Assembly (NCBI RefSeq): GCF_005160265.1 | Contig: NZ_CP039865.1 | Span: 1,078,828-1,142,827, forward strand | Length of the DNA: 64,000 bases | From: Phreatobacter aquaticus | GTDB lineage: Bacteria > Pseudomonadota > Alphaproteobacteria > Rhizobiales > Phreatobacteraceae | Reading direction: 5' to 3' | Shown here: positions 6,994 through 16,837 of the stretch, piece after piece | Layout: each line of letters starts with the position of its first letter | Position numbering within the stretch: position 1 is the stretch's first letter | Made by a program: the position numbers and the translations under genes | The notes under the pieces: model-generated | The model's database searches: none | The model's input: the letters and a program-made list of their open reading frames with translations, nothing else | What the model was told of the DNA's origin: nothing

Positions 6994-9900
6994 ATGGCTG
7001 TCCTCCCCAATGTCCTGTCGATTCCCGCCTCGCGGCCGCTGCTGGCAACGCTCGCCGCAGCGATCCTGGACGGCCAGGTCATTGCCGGCTGGCCGGACCG
7101 GTCCGATCCCCTGTCGCTGGCCTCCGGCACGATCCTGCTGCCAAACCGGCGTGCCTGCCGGGCCATGCGCGACGCGTTCCTGGATCTGTCGGGCGGCGAG
7201 CCCGTGCTGCTGCCGCGTATCGCGCCCATCGGCGATGTCGACGAGGACGAATGGGCCTTCGCCGATCCCAACCCGCTGGACCGGCTTGGCATCGATGCGA
7301 TCCGGCCGGCCATGGCGGGGCTGGAGCGGCAATTGACGCTCGCAGCCCTGGTGCGCCGCTGGGCCGAGAGCGTGGACCGCGCCGTCGTGCGGCTCGGCGC
7401 CGACGAGCCGCTGATCGTCTCGACCTCCACCGGAGATGCCCTGTCGCTGGCCTCCGACCTGATGCGGCTGATGGACCAGGTGGAGACCGAGCGGGTCGCC
7501 TGGGCCGGGCTTGAGACGATCGTGGAAGCCGGCCTCGACCGCTTCTGGGCCATGACGCGGGATTTCCTGACCATCGCCACCAGACACTGGCCGGCGCTGT
7601 TGGCCGAACGGGGCCTGCAGGAACCGGCGGTCCGCCGCGACCAGCTGATCGCAGCCGAGACCGAGCGGCTGAAGGCCGCCGCGGGCCCGCTGATTGCGGC
7701 CGGCTCCACCGGCTCGATCCTGGCGACGCGCGATCTGCTGAGGGCGGTGGCGCTGCATCCGAAGGGCGCGCTTGTGCTGCCGGGCCTCGACCGCGATCTC
7801 GATGCGGCATCCTGGGCGGCGATTGCCGGCGAAGGCGGCGCCAAGGCCCATGGTCATCCCCAATATGGCCTGAAGCGGCTGATCGACCATGTCGGCATCC
7901 TGGCCGGCGATGTCCGCGAACTCTCAGGGCCCGCGCCCCATGGCCGCGAGCGGCTGATGTCGGACGTCATGCGACCGGCAGCAACGACCGAAGCCTGGCT
8001 TGAGGCGCGCACCGTCGCAGGGCCGTCCATGCTCGACGGCATCACTGTGATCGAGGCGCAGGCCGAACGCGACGAGGCCCTCGCCGTGGCGCTGGTGCTC
8101 CGCGAGATCGCCGAGGACCCGACGCGCCGGGCGGCGCTGGTGACACCCGACAGGGCGCTGGCCCGCCGGGTCACCGCCGAACTCGCGCGCTGGCAGGTGG
8201 TGGTGGACGATTCCGGCGGCCGGCCGCTTGGCACCAGTCCGGCAGCGACCGTTGCCCGGCTGGTCGCGGCGATCGCCCTCGACGATCCGGCGCCCGCCCA
8301 GGTGCTGGCGCTGCTCGCCCACCCGGCAATCGATCTCGGCCTGGATGCGGACCGGCTGGCCGATGCCATCGCGGCGATCGAACTCCGGGTGCTGCGTGGC
8401 CTCAGGCCGCAGGGCGGGCTCGCCGGCTATTGCCGGGTGCTCGATGAGGCGGTGCCGCTGGAGGGATCGGCGATCGATCCGCTGCGCCGGGTGACGGCTG
8501 AGGCGCTCGCCGACGGGCGGAGCGTCATGTCGCTCCTGTTCCAGGCTCTCCGGCATTTTGATGAGGTTTTACAAGGCGGGCCGATTCCGCTGGCGGAGCT
8601 CGCGCTCCGCCATGGCCGGGCGCTGTCCGATTTGCGGCTGAAGGCGGATGCCGAGGGCACCGAGGCCCTGCTCGACCTCCTCACCCGCATGGCGGGCCCG
8701 GCCGCAGCCGAGTTTCTTATCCCCGTTGGCGACTATCCCGCGGCCCTTGATGCCCTCATGAGCACGGAAACCGTGCGGATGGCGGCCGATCCTGGCGCAC
8801 GCATCCGCATTCTCGGCCTGCCCGAGGCGCGCCTGCTGGCCGTCGACACCGTGGTGATGGCAGGCCTGGTGGAGGGGTCATGGCCGGGCGATCCCAAGCT
8901 CGATCCCTGGCTCAACCGGGCCATGCGCTCCGCCTTCGGCATCGATCCGCCGGAACGCCGCATCGGCCTCGCCGCCCATGACTTCTGCCAGTTGCTAGGC
9001 ACCCCGCGCGTCGTCCTGTCGCGCGCGGCCAAGACCGGCGGCGTGCCGACGGTCGCTTCGCGCTGGGTGCAGCGGTTGGCCGCCGTGCTCGGTGGCGAGA
9101 CCTGGGCACTGCTGAAGGCGCGCGGCGATCAAGTCCTGGCGCTGGCCCAGGAGCTGGACCGCCCCGCGGCGGTCGTGCCGGTGCTCAGGCCGCAGCCGGC
9201 GCCGCCGCTGGAACTGCGGCCAGCGAGGCTGTCGGTCACCGAGATCGAGACGCTGCTGCGCGATCCCTATGCCATCTATGCCCGCCATGTGCTGATGCTC
9301 CGCCCGCTTGATGCTCTGGACGAGGAGCCGGGCGCCGCCGAGCGCGGTACGCTGATCCATGACGCCCTGGCCGCCTATGCGCAGGAGATCGCCAGGACCG
9401 GCATTCCGGCCGATCCCGTCGGACGGCTCCTTGCCATAGGCCAGGACAAGTTCCAGCCGTTCTGGGCCGATCCGACCGTGCGTGCCGTGTGGTGGCCGCG
9501 CTTCATGGCGATTGCCCGCTGGTTCGTCGCCGACGATCTCGCCCGCAGGCCGGACCTCCAGGGTGTTCACGTCGAGCTCGGCGGCCGGATGGAATGGGAT
9601 ACGCCCGGCGGCCGCCGCTTCGTGCTGACCGCCCGGGCCGACCGGATCGAGGTGCGCGCTGACGGGGCGCTCGACGTGATCGACTACAAGACGGGGCAGC
9701 CGCCCTCGAAGCCGCAGGTCGAATCGGGCCTGTCGCCGCAATTGCCGCTCGAGGCGGCGGTTGCCCGCGCGGGCGGCTTCAAGGGCATTCCCAAGGACAT
9801 GCCGGTCGCGGGCCTGGTCTATGTCAAGCTCGGTGGCCGGGATCCTGCGGGCGAGGTGCTGCCGATCCAGCCGGACATGGGCGTCGCCGGTCTGGTCGAG

Positions 9901-10059
9901 GACGTTGAGGAGAAGCTGCGCGGCCTGGTCGCCGCCTTCGAGAACCCGGCGCAGGGCTATCTGTCCTGGGCCATCCCGCAATTCGCCACCGGCCGCTCCA
10001 ACGACTACGCCCATCTCGCCCGCGTCAAGGAATGGGCAGCATCGGGAGGCGGCGAATGA
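6994..10059 (+). CDS. addB: Double-strand break repair protein AddB
   Basis: 1021-residue subunit of the AddAB helicase-nuclease that resects double-strand breaks for RecA recombination. The degenerate N-terminal helicase domain carries ILLPNRRACRAMRDAF near residue 48, without a classic Walker A, as in alphaproteobacterial AddB. A conserved IRILGLPEARLLAVDTVVMAGLVEGSWP segment lies in the middle. The C-terminal RecB-like nuclease has RGTLIHDALAAYAQE and ALDVIDYKTGQPPS with the DYK catalytic residues. The four iron-sulfur cysteines of Firmicutes AddB are not seen. The TGA stop overlaps the addA ATG (ATGA). The 229-bp gap upstream separates it from the divergent binding protein. Confidence 0.93.
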   Translation: MAVLPNVLSIPASRPLLATLAAAILDGQVIAGWPDRSDPLSLASGTILLPNRRACRAMRDAFLDLSGGEPVLLPRIAPIGDVDEDEWAFADPNPLDRLGIDAIRPAMAGLERQLTLAALVRRWAESVDRAVVRLGADEPLIVSTSTGDALSLASDLMRLMDQVETERVAWAGLETIVEAGLDRFWAMTRDFLTIATRHWPALLAERGLQEPAVRRDQLIAAETERLKAAAGPLIAAGSTGSILATRDLLRAVALHPKGALVLPGLDRDLDAASWAAIAGEGGAKAHGHPQYGLKRLIDHVGILAGDVRELSGPAPHGRERLMSDVMRPAATTEAWLEARTVAGPSMLDGITVIEAQAERDEALAVALVLREIAEDPTRRAALVTPDRALARRVTAELARWQVVVDDSGGRPLGTSPAATVARLVAAIALDDPAPAQVLALLAHPAIDLGLDADRLADAIAAIELRVLRGLRPQGGLAGYCRVLDEAVPLEGSAIDPLRRVTAEALADGRSVMSLLFQALRHFDEVLQGGPIPLAELALRHGRALSDLRLKADAEGTEALLDLLTRMAGPAAAEFLIPVGDYPAALDALMSTETVRMAADPGARIRILGLPEARLLAVDTVVMAGLVEGSWPGDPKLDPWLNRAMRSAFGIDPPERRIGLAAHDFCQLLGTPRVVLSRAAKTGGVPTVASRWVQRLAAVLGGETWALLKARGDQVLALAQELDRPAAVVPVLRPQPAPPLELRPARLSVTEIETLLRDPYAIYARHVLMLRPLDALDEEPGAAERGTLIHDALAAYAQEIARTGIPADPVGRLLAIGQDKFQPFWADPTVRAVWWPRFMAIARWFVADDLARRPDLQGVHVELGGRMEWDTPGGRRFVLTARADRIEVRADGALDVIDYKTGQPPSKPQVESGLSPQLPLEAAVARAGGFKGIPKDMPVAGLVYVKLGGRDPAGEVLPIQPDMGVAGLVEDVEEKLRGLVAAFENPAQGYLSWAIPQFATGRSNDYAHLARVKEWAASGGGE

Positions 10060-13000
10060 GCACCCGCCTGATCGCGCCGCCGGATGCGGTTCTGAAGCAG
10101 CGGCTGGCTTCCGATCCCGGCCTCTCCGCCTGGGTGTCGGCCAATGCCGGCTCGGGCAAGACCTATGTGCTGGCGCGCCGCGTTGTCAGGCTGATGTTGG
10201 CGGGAACACCGCCCGGCGCCATCCTTTGCCTGACCTTCACCAAGGCGGCGGCCGCCACCATGGCCAACCGCGTCTTCGGCCTTCTGGCTGAATGGACGGC
10301 GCTGGACGATGGGGCGCTGGCCCGGACACTGGAGGATCTCGACGGGCGAAAGCCGGGCGCCGACCGGCTGTTGCGCGCCAGGCGCCTGTTTGCCGAGGCG
10401 CTGGAGACGCCGGGCGGCCTGAAGGTTCAGACGATCCATGCCTTCTGCGAGCGCGTGCTGCATCAGTTTCCCTTCGAGGCCAATGTCGCCTCGCAGTTCA
10501 CCGTGCTCGACGACACGAGCCGCGCCGACCTGGTCCAACGGGCAAAACTCGCCGTGCTCGAATTGGCCGCCGGCACCCCGGACGGCATCTATGGGCGGGC
10601 GCTGGCGCAGCTCTCGACGATCGCCGCCGACCAGACCGTGGACGACCTTCTGTCGGAGGCACTCCGGCTGCGCGATGCGCTGCCCGCGCGGATCGATGAC
10701 GAAGCGGCGCTGACCCGCGAGATCGATGCGCTGGGCGACATGCTGGGGCTCGTGCCGACCGATACGGAGGCCAGTCTGCAGGCCGCCCTGGTCGACGAGG
10801 CGATCCTTGCAGCCTCCGAATGGCTGTCTGTCGCCCTGTCGTTGGAGAGCCTACCGAAGGCAGGAGCGGGTGACCGGGACGCGGCGGCACGGCTCAGGCG
10901 CGCCGCTGGCGGCGAGACGGATGCCTATCTCGCGATGTTCCTGACCCAGGCGGGCAGCCGCCGGAAGACCATCGTCACCAAGGCGGTCCAGACGACGTTC
11001 CCCGATCTTGGCCAGCGGCTCGACCGCGAGGCCGAGCGCATTGTCGCCTGGGACATGAAGCGCAAGGCCGTGGCGATGCGCGACCGGACCGCGGCATTGC
11101 TGACGCTGGCCGTTGCCGTTCACAGCCGGGTGGAGGCAGCGAAGGCGGCGCGCGGCGCGCTCGACTTCGACGATCTGGTGATCCGCACCCGCGCCCTGTT
11201 CGGCAAGGTCGATGCCCGCTGGATCCTCTACAAGCTCGACCAGGGTATCGACCACATCCTGGTCGATGAGGCGCAGGATACCAGCCCGGTCCAATGGGAG
11301 CTGGTGGCGGAACTGGTGGCCGAGTTCACCTCCGGCGAGGGCGCCAGGCCCGGCGACCGCACCCTGTTCGTGGTCGGCGACGAGAAACAGTCGATCTACT
11401 CGTTCCAGGGCGCCGAACCCGCCCATTTCGCGCTGATGCGCCGCAAGTTCGAGGCCGATTTCCGCAAGGCATCCAAACGCTTCGAGACCGTGCCGCTGCA
11501 TTTCTCGTTCCGCTCCACCGCCGCCGTGCTGGGGGCTGTCGATACCGTGTTCGAGGCGCCGGATGCCAGGCGCGGCCTGGTGTTCGATGACGATGTCGCG
11601 CCGACCCATTCGGTCGCCCGCGTCGGCGCTCCGGGCAGTGTGGAACTCTGGCCGGCGGTCGAGCCGACCGACCAGCCGGAGGTCTCGCCCTGGACGGCGC
11701 CGCTCGATGCGGTCACGCCGGGCGATCCCGTCATGCGGCTCGCCGAGCGGATCGCGGGCCATATCAAGCTGTGGAGAGATCAGGGCCATCGCCTGCCGGA
11801 TCGCGACCGGCCGATCGCCGCCGGCGATATCCTGATCCTGGTGCGACGGCGCGGCGCCCTGTTTGAGGCGATCATCCGGGCCCTGAAGAATGCCCAGGTG
11901 CCGGTCGCCGGCGCCGACCGTATGGTGCTCGGCGAGCATATCGCCGTGATGGACCTGCTGGCGCTGGCCGATTGCCTGCTGACGCCCGACGACGACCTCT
12001 CGCTGGCCGCGGTTCTGAAGAGCCCGCTGATCGGCATGAGCGAGGATGCCCTGCTGGCGCTCGCCAGTGGCCGAGCCGGCTCGCTCTGGGATGCCCTCCG
12101 CATCGGTGGCCATCCGGCGGCGAACCTGCTGGCCAGGTGGCGGAACGAAGTGCTGGCCTCGCCACCCGCCACCTTCTTCGCGCAGGTCCTGTCGCGAGAC
12201 GGCGGTCGCCGCCGCATCCTGGAGCGTCTCGGCTATGAGGCGGCCGACGCGCTCGACGAGTTCCTGTCACGGGCATTGGCCTTCGAGGCGGACGAGATCC
12301 CGACCATGCGGGGTTTCCTCTCCGCGATGCGGGCTGCCGATATCGAGGTGAAACGCGACATGGACCTTGGCCGCAACGAGGTCCGGGTCATGACCGTCCA
12401 TGGTGCGAAGGGCCTGGAGGCGGAGATCGTGTTCCTCGCCGATACGATGTCGAGTCCCGGCGGCCATCACGATCCCAGGCTATTCCGCATCAAGCCGCCC
12501 AACAGCATGGCCAGCGCCCCGGCGCGGCTTGTCTGGTCGCCGGCCAAGGCCTCCGACGTCGATCTGGTGACCAGCGCTCGCGATGCCCATCGCCGGCACC
12601 AGGAGGATGAATACCGCCGGCTGCTCTATGTCGCGATGACGCGTGCAGCCGACAAGCTGATCATCTGCGGTGCCCGGCCGAAACGCGGGCCGAAGGACGC
12701 CTGGTACGACATGATCGCGCCGGCGCTCGGTCCCGGTCACGAGGAGCCGGCCGACGACGGCGACGGCATGGTGCGCCGCTGGCCTGCAACACCTGAATCC
12801 GCGACGGCGCCGCAAGCCCGCATCGCCGCCGAGCGAACCGCGGTCCTGCTGCCGGGCTGGACACGGACCCGGGCCCCCGCGCCGCCTGTTCCGCGCCGCA
12901 CGCTGACGCCGTCCGGCTTCGCAAGCGCGCCGGGCGCCCAAGGAGGCGCCGCGGTACTCGATCGCGAACAGGCGCTCCGGCGCGGCACGTTGGTCCACCG

Positions 13001-13475
13001 GCTCCTGCAATCCCTGCCGGACGTCCGGCCGGGCCTGCGCGCCGAAGCTGCAGCCACGTTCCTCCGGTCCCAGTCAGGCCTTGATGAGGCGGCGCAGGCT
13101 GCGATCGCGCGGTCCGCCCTCGCCTTGGTGGAAGATGCCAGGCTGGCGCCGCTGTTCGGCCCGACGAGCCGCGCCGAGGCTGCGATCGCCGGCGACATTG
13201 CGGGGCACCCCGTCGCCGGTCAGATCGACCGGCTGGCAATCCTGCCGGACCGGATCGTGATAGCCGACTACAAGACCAACGATCCTCCGCCCGCGACGCC
13301 GGGCGATGTGCCGGAGACCTATCTGGTGCAACTGGCGATCTACAACGCGCTGATCGGCGCCATCGTGCCGGGACGACCGGTCGAGACCTGGCTGATCTGG
13401 ACCGCGACAGGCGAACTCATGGTGATCCCGCCGGCCAGCCTCGACGCGGCGCTGCGCGGTGCCGGCCTCGCCTGA
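10056..13475 (+). CDS. addA: Double-strand break repair helicase AddA
   Basis: 1139-residue UvrD/RecB-type helicase-nuclease. Motifs in order: Q-motif region QRLASDPGLSAWVSANAGSGKTYVL (Walker A AGSGKT, residues about 31-40), CLTFTKAAAATMANRV (Ia), DHILVDEAQDTSPVQWELV (II), VVGDEKQSIYSFQGA (III), VRVMTVHGAKGLEAEIVFLAD (V) and RRLLYVAMTRAADKLII (VI). The C-terminal nuclease block RGTLVHRLLQ...IVIADYKTNDPP holds the catalytic DYK. The ATG overlapping addB's stop was chosen over an upstream in-frame start. The gene ends 4 bp before the convergent plsC stop. Confidence 0.95.
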   Translation: MSTRLIAPPDAVLKQRLASDPGLSAWVSANAGSGKTYVLARRVVRLMLAGTPPGAILCLTFTKAAAATMANRVFGLLAEWTALDDGALARTLEDLDGRKPGADRLLRARRLFAEALETPGGLKVQTIHAFCERVLHQFPFEANVASQFTVLDDTSRADLVQRAKLAVLELAAGTPDGIYGRALAQLSTIAADQTVDDLLSEALRLRDALPARIDDEAALTREIDALGDMLGLVPTDTEASLQAALVDEAILAASEWLSVALSLESLPKAGAGDRDAAARLRRAAGGETDAYLAMFLTQAGSRRKTIVTKAVQTTFPDLGQRLDREAERIVAWDMKRKAVAMRDRTAALLTLAVAVHSRVEAAKAARGALDFDDLVIRTRALFGKVDARWILYKLDQGIDHILVDEAQDTSPVQWELVAELVAEFTSGEGARPGDRTLFVVGDEKQSIYSFQGAEPAHFALMRRKFEADFRKASKRFETVPLHFSFRSTAAVLGAVDTVFEAPDARRGLVFDDDVAPTHSVARVGAPGSVELWPAVEPTDQPEVSPWTAPLDAVTPGDPVMRLAERIAGHIKLWRDQGHRLPDRDRPIAAGDILILVRRRGALFEAIIRALKNAQVPVAGADRMVLGEHIAVMDLLALADCLLTPDDDLSLAAVLKSPLIGMSEDALLALASGRAGSLWDALRIGGHPAANLLARWRNEVLASPPATFFAQVLSRDGGRRRILERLGYEAADALDEFLSRALAFEADEIPTMRGFLSAMRAADIEVKRDMDLGRNEVRVMTVHGAKGLEAEIVFLADTMSSPGGHHDPRLFRIKPPNSMASAPARLVWSPAKASDVDLVTSARDAHRRHQEDEYRRLLYVAMTRAADKLIICGARPKRGPKDAWYDMIAPALGPGHEEPADDGDGMVRRWPATPESATAPQARIAAERTAVLLPGWTRTRAPAPPVPRRTLTPSGFASAPGAQGGAAVLDREQALRRGTLVHRLLQSLPDVRPGLRAEAAATFLRSQSGLDEAAQAAIARSALALVEDARLAPLFGPTSRAEAAIAGDIAGHPVAGQIDRLAILPDRIVIADYKTNDPPPATPGDVPETYLVQLAIYNALIGAIVPGRPVETWLIWTATGELMVIPPASLDAALRGAGLA

Positions 13476-13479
13476 CAGA

Positions 13480-14346
13480 TCAGAGGGCGGTCAGCGGCGG
13501 GAGGTCGGATTCACGGCCGAGCAGGGCGGAAGCGTGCAGCGTGCGGACGCGGCGCTCCAGGAAGCTGGCGATCGCCTTGCGGTCGGCGCTTGGGTCGAAG
13601 GGGATCGGATTGCCGAAGATCAGGTCGACATCGACCGAGCCATCCTTCAGGAGGGCCCAGGCATGGGGGACCATCTCGATGTCGCCGATCCAGGACAGCC
13701 GCGGGCGGTGCTGGCGGCCTGACGGCAGGCCGTTGATCCGGCGGTACGCGAGTGCGATCGGCTGGATCCAGACTGTGTCACCGGTCGCGCGCGCCAGGCT
13801 TTCCGCTGCGCCGATCAGGGCGGGCCGGAAGCGCATCACACGGTTGCCGTCCGATGACGTTCCCTCGGCGAACAGAACCACCGGCTCGCCCTCGCGCATG
13901 CGCTGGATCATCTCGTCGGCGGTTTTGGAGGTCGTGTGGCGCTTCTCGCGGTCGACGAAGATCGATCGCTGCAGCTTGGCGAGGTAGCCGAAGACCGGCC
14001 AGTCGGCGATTTCGGATTTGGCGACGAAAGACACCGGGGCGAAGGCGCCGAGGACCATGATGTCCATCCAGGACACATGGTTCGGCACATAAAGCACCGG
14101 GCGGTGTTCGGTCGGCTCGCCACGCAGCGTCACGCGGGCGCCGAATGCCTTCAGCACAACGCGATGGAACAGCATCGGCACGGTGCGGCGGATCGGCAGG
14201 TTGAAAGCATGCGCGACCATCTGCGTCGGCAGCAGGACGAGCGCCGCGATGATCATGATCAGCAGCCACAGCACGGCTCGCACCGTGTCGAACGGGCTCG
14301 GCCCGCCGCGTCCGAAATCGCCGAGGCCGCCGTCAGTGTTCATCAT
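13480..14346 (-). CDS. plsC: 1-acyl-sn-glycerol-3-phosphate acyltransferase (PlsC family)
   Basis: 288-residue membrane-bound acyltransferase that would acylate lysophosphatidic acid (or a related lysolipid) in phospholipid synthesis. An N-terminal membrane segment (VRAVLWLLIMIIAALVLLPT) precedes the catalytic NHVSWMD motif (HX4D) near residue 92. The glycerol-phosphate binding FAEGTSSDGNRVMRF follows near 159. The start overlaps the end of the fur-like gene by 14 bp, so both are probably co-transcribed leftwards. Other roles such as ornithine-lipid O-acylation (OlsA type) share the same motifs. Confidence 0.87.
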   Translation of the reverse strand: MMNTDGGLGDFGRGGPSPFDTVRAVLWLLIMIIAALVLLPTQMVAHAFNLPIRRTVPMLFHRVVLKAFGARVTLRGEPTEHRPVLYVPNHVSWMDIMVLGAFAPVSFVAKSEIADWPVFGYLAKLQRSIFVDREKRHTTSKTADEMIQRMREGEPVVLFAEGTSSDGNRVMRFRPALIGAAESLARATGDTVWIQPIALAYRRINGLPSGRQHRPRLSWIGDIEMVPHAWALLKDGSVDVDLIFGNPIPFDPSADRKAIASFLERRVRTLHASALLGRESDLPPLTAL

Positions 14347-14797
14347 CGAGCGGCACGCAAAAGAGTTCGAGGCGGTGGTCGATCAGCTTGTAGCCGAGCT
14401 TGCGGGCAACCTCGGCCTGCAGGCGCTCGATTTCCTCGGATTGAAACTCGACAACCCGGCCGGACCGCAGGTCGATCAGATGATCATGATGGGCTTCCGA
14501 GATCGGCTCGTAGCGAGCGCGACCGGCGCCGAAGGCGTGGCGCGTGATGATGCCGGAATCCTCGAACAGCTTCACCGTGCGATAGACCGTCGAGAGCGAG
14601 ATGTTGGAATCCACCGAACTCGCCCGGCGATGCAGTTCTTCCACGTCAGGGTGGTCGGCCGCCTGGGCAATGATGCGGGCGATGACGCGACGCTGATCGG
14701 TCATGCGCATGCCCTTGGCAATGCACGCCTCCTCAATGGGATTGACCATAGCGTCCGACTTCGCCGCTGCCACTGCGGTGCTCCTTGCCTGCTGCAA
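14333..14797 (-). CDS. Fur-family metalloregulator (Mur-like)
   Basis: 154-residue Fur superfamily repressor (138 if begun at the second Met, MVNPIEEACI, at 14749, closer to the family length). The winged helix includes GMRMTDQRRVIARIIAQA and ISLSTVYRTVKLFEDSGII; the dimerisation and metal domain includes HHDHLIDLRSGRVVEF. By memory the sequence resembles rhizobial Mur, the manganese-responsive member, more than Irr or Zur. No cysteine pairs of a structural zinc site are present, as in Mur. The start of plsC lies inside its last codons. Target genes are not in the window. Confidence 0.85.
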   Translation of the reverse strand: MQQARSTAVAAAKSDAMVNPIEEACIAKGMRMTDQRRVIARIIAQAADHPDVEELHRRASSVDSNISLSTVYRTVKLFEDSGIITRHAFGAGRARYEPISEAHHDHLIDLRSGRVVEFQSEEIERLQAEVARKLGYKLIDHRLELFCVPLDDEH

Positions 14798-14827
14798 GGT
14801 GAGCTATAGCGCCGTGGGGCAGGCCCG

Positions 14828-16216
14828 TCACCCCCGGCCTGCCGAGGCCAGCGGCGCAGCGGCGAGGGAACTCTGATTGTCGGGTTCGTCCTCGTCCTCC
14901 CCGTACATGGCAAGCGCCCGCCGGCGGTCGGCCAGCGTGGCGTTCAGACGATCCAGTGCCAGCATGAGGGTCGAGAACAGGCTCGAATCGAAGCCTGGCA
15001 GCTTCGAACTTTCGATCGATTCGACGAAAATATCGTCGGCCCGGCTGCCAATCTCGTCGAGCAGTTCGGGATCGTCGGAGCCACGGGCCTGGCGGAGCAA
15101 TTGCAGCACTTCCGGAAGATGGCCCGGCACCGGCTCGCGGCGTCCCCAGCCGAAATAGCCGATGATGCCGGCCAGTGCCGAACCGCCGAGCGAAAGCCCG
15201 AAGATCAAGATGTAGATGTAGTCGCTGTAGAGCTCGACGAAGCTTTTCTGCTCGCCGGTGAGATAGGCCAGCGCCCCCGGGTGAACCTGGACGGCCGAGC
15301 CCTTCTCGGTCTCAGGCACCTCGATGCGGAAGGCGGAGGGGTGCTGGGTCGCCAGCGTCGGCCGCAGCGTGAACAATTGCTGGGTCAGTTCGGAGGCCGC
15401 TGCGTCGGTGATCGACCGCCGGGCGACGAGATAGTGCAGCACGGACAGCGTCGGATAGCTTTCCGCGGGCCTTGGCGGGTTGGAACCGAACGATCCGGCA
15501 ACCACCTCTGCCGCCTCGAGGACAGGCACGCGCTCCGCGATCGCCTCCGCTTCCCGGATAGGCACCAGGGAAACGCGGCCGTCCGCCGTTTCACGGACAA
15601 GGCCCGCCATGGCATCTGCAACCGGCTTGGTCGCGACCGGCCCGATGGTGACGAGGGCATGGACCAGTCCCTTGCGGAAAACGTCACCGGTTTCCCACGG
15701 CAGCACATCGACAATCTTGACGCTGGCCGGCTGCACGCCGTGTTCGCGCAGGATCGTCTCGATCAGCCGCGAATTGAAGCCTATGCCACGCCCCACCACG
15801 CCCAATGTCCGTCCAGACAGGTCGGTCCACCGCTCGATGCCGGAACTCGTGGGCGCGGCAAGCACGACCGGATTGCGCTGCCAGATGGCGAGTGCGACCG
15901 CCGTTGCGGGAAAGGACACATCCGACCGCACGATGGCCAGGTCGACATCCTCGCGGGCGATCTTGGCGGCGCTGTCGCTCGGCGTGTCCGAATTCACCAG
16001 CCTGATCCGGACGCTGGAGCGCTCACGGATCAATGCAACGCGCAGCGCATCGATCAACCTGGCGGCCTCCGACCCAGCAGGCCCGACGGCAAATGTCAGC
16101 GTTGTCGGCCGGTTGTACCAATAGGTCGTGAGCGCGGCACAGGCGATCGCGGCCGAGAGCAGACCAAACAGGATGAGGCGTTTGCGTGTCATGGTGCGCC
16201 AGAGATTGAAGCGCAT
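14828..16216 (-). CDS. TAXI-family TRAP transporter solute-binding protein, membrane-anchored
   Basis: About 462 residues. An N-terminal hydrophobic anchor (LILFGLLSAAIACAALTTYWY) is followed by the TAXI core TLTFAVGPAGSEAARLIDAL, VDLAIVRSDVSF near residue 100 and GRTLGVVGRGIGFNSRLIETIL near 140. A second transmembrane helix (YIYILIFGLSLGGSALAGIIGYFGW) is followed by a roughly 90-residue cytoplasmic tail. This two-anchor form differs from free periplasmic TAXI proteins. No DctQ/DctM permease genes are nearby, so it may be an orphan or act in sensing. The first codon is uncertain: ATGs at 16216 and 16192, or 36 bp upstream. Confidence 0.82.
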   Translation of the reverse strand: MRFNLWRTMTRKRLILFGLLSAAIACAALTTYWYNRPTTLTFAVGPAGSEAARLIDALRVALIRERSSVRIRLVNSDTPSDSAAKIAREDVDLAIVRSDVSFPATAVALAIWQRNPVVLAAPTSSGIERWTDLSGRTLGVVGRGIGFNSRLIETILREHGVQPASVKIVDVLPWETGDVFRKGLVHALVTIGPVATKPVADAMAGLVRETADGRVSLVPIREAEAIAERVPVLEAAEVVAGSFGSNPPRPAESYPTLSVLHYLVARRSITDAAASELTQQLFTLRPTLATQHPSAFRIEVPETEKGSAVQVHPGALAYLTGEQKSFVELYSDYIYILIFGLSLGGSALAGIIGYFGWGRREPVPGHLPEVLQLLRQARGSDDPELLDEIGSRADDIFVESIESSKLPGFDSSLFSTLMLALDRLNATLADRRRALAMYGEDEDEPDNQSSLAAAPLASAGRG

Positions 16217-16299
16217 GATGGCGGTTTTGCGGTCCGCCGGCCATAACGACAAACCCCATAGGACAATTTGGCGCGGTGGATTGCCAAATGCGCTGCGCG

Positions 16300-16812
16300 T
16301 TAGGGCGAGCAGCGCCTCTGCCGGACGGTCCTGCCGTCGGCAAGCCGGCGCGCGACCTGCCGGCAGGACGCGGCCCGGCGCGGCGGGTCCTCGATGATGA
16401 TCGAGGGGAAGGCATTGCGCCTTACCGGGGTATCCACGGCAGTTCTACTCGACCGCGGAATACGGGACTGAATCTGCCGGCCCTGCTCCGCGGAAAGCCG
16501 GCGTTCCCGCTCCAGTTGTTCACCCCGGTCGGAATTGCGGAGGCGGCGACCGGCCTCCTCCTGGCGACGCAGGGTCTCCAGGTTCTGGTCGGTCATGCTC
16601 CGCTGGTTCTGCTGGAACTGGTCGAACTGCTGGCGCTGAATCTGCTGCTGGCGCAGGATTTCGAAATGGTTCTGAGTGGCGTTATCCGGCCCGGCGGGTA
16701 CCATTCCGGCCGGCGGCGGTGGAAATCCCGCCTGAGACCAGGCCTGGGGGATACCGCCGACAAGCGCCCCAACGAGGGCCAGCAGCGCACAAGTCCTGCC
16801 GATTGCTCTCAT
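16300..16812 (-). CDS. Hypothetical secreted Gln-rich protein
   Basis: 170 residues with a clear signal peptide (RTCALLALVGALVGGIPQAWSQA). The mature protein has a Gln/Arg-rich charged stretch (FEILRQQQIQRQQFDQFQQN and following) likely to be helical or coiled coil, then a basic C-terminal tail containing CRQVARRLADGRTVRQRRC with two cysteines that could pair. No known family is recognised. It stands alone between the TAXI protein and the AcuI-like reductase, all leftward. The codon pattern is like that of its neighbours and supports a real gene. Confidence 0.65.
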   Translation of the reverse strand: MRAIGRTCALLALVGALVGGIPQAWSQAGFPPPPAGMVPAGPDNATQNHFEILRQQQIQRQQFDQFQQNQRSMTDQNLETLRRQEEAGRRLRNSDRGEQLERERRLSAEQGRQIQSRIPRSSRTAVDTPVRRNAFPSIIIEDPPRRAASCRQVARRLADGRTVRQRRCSP

Positions 16813-16837
16813 CGCCCTCTGTCTCCGCCATGCGCCC

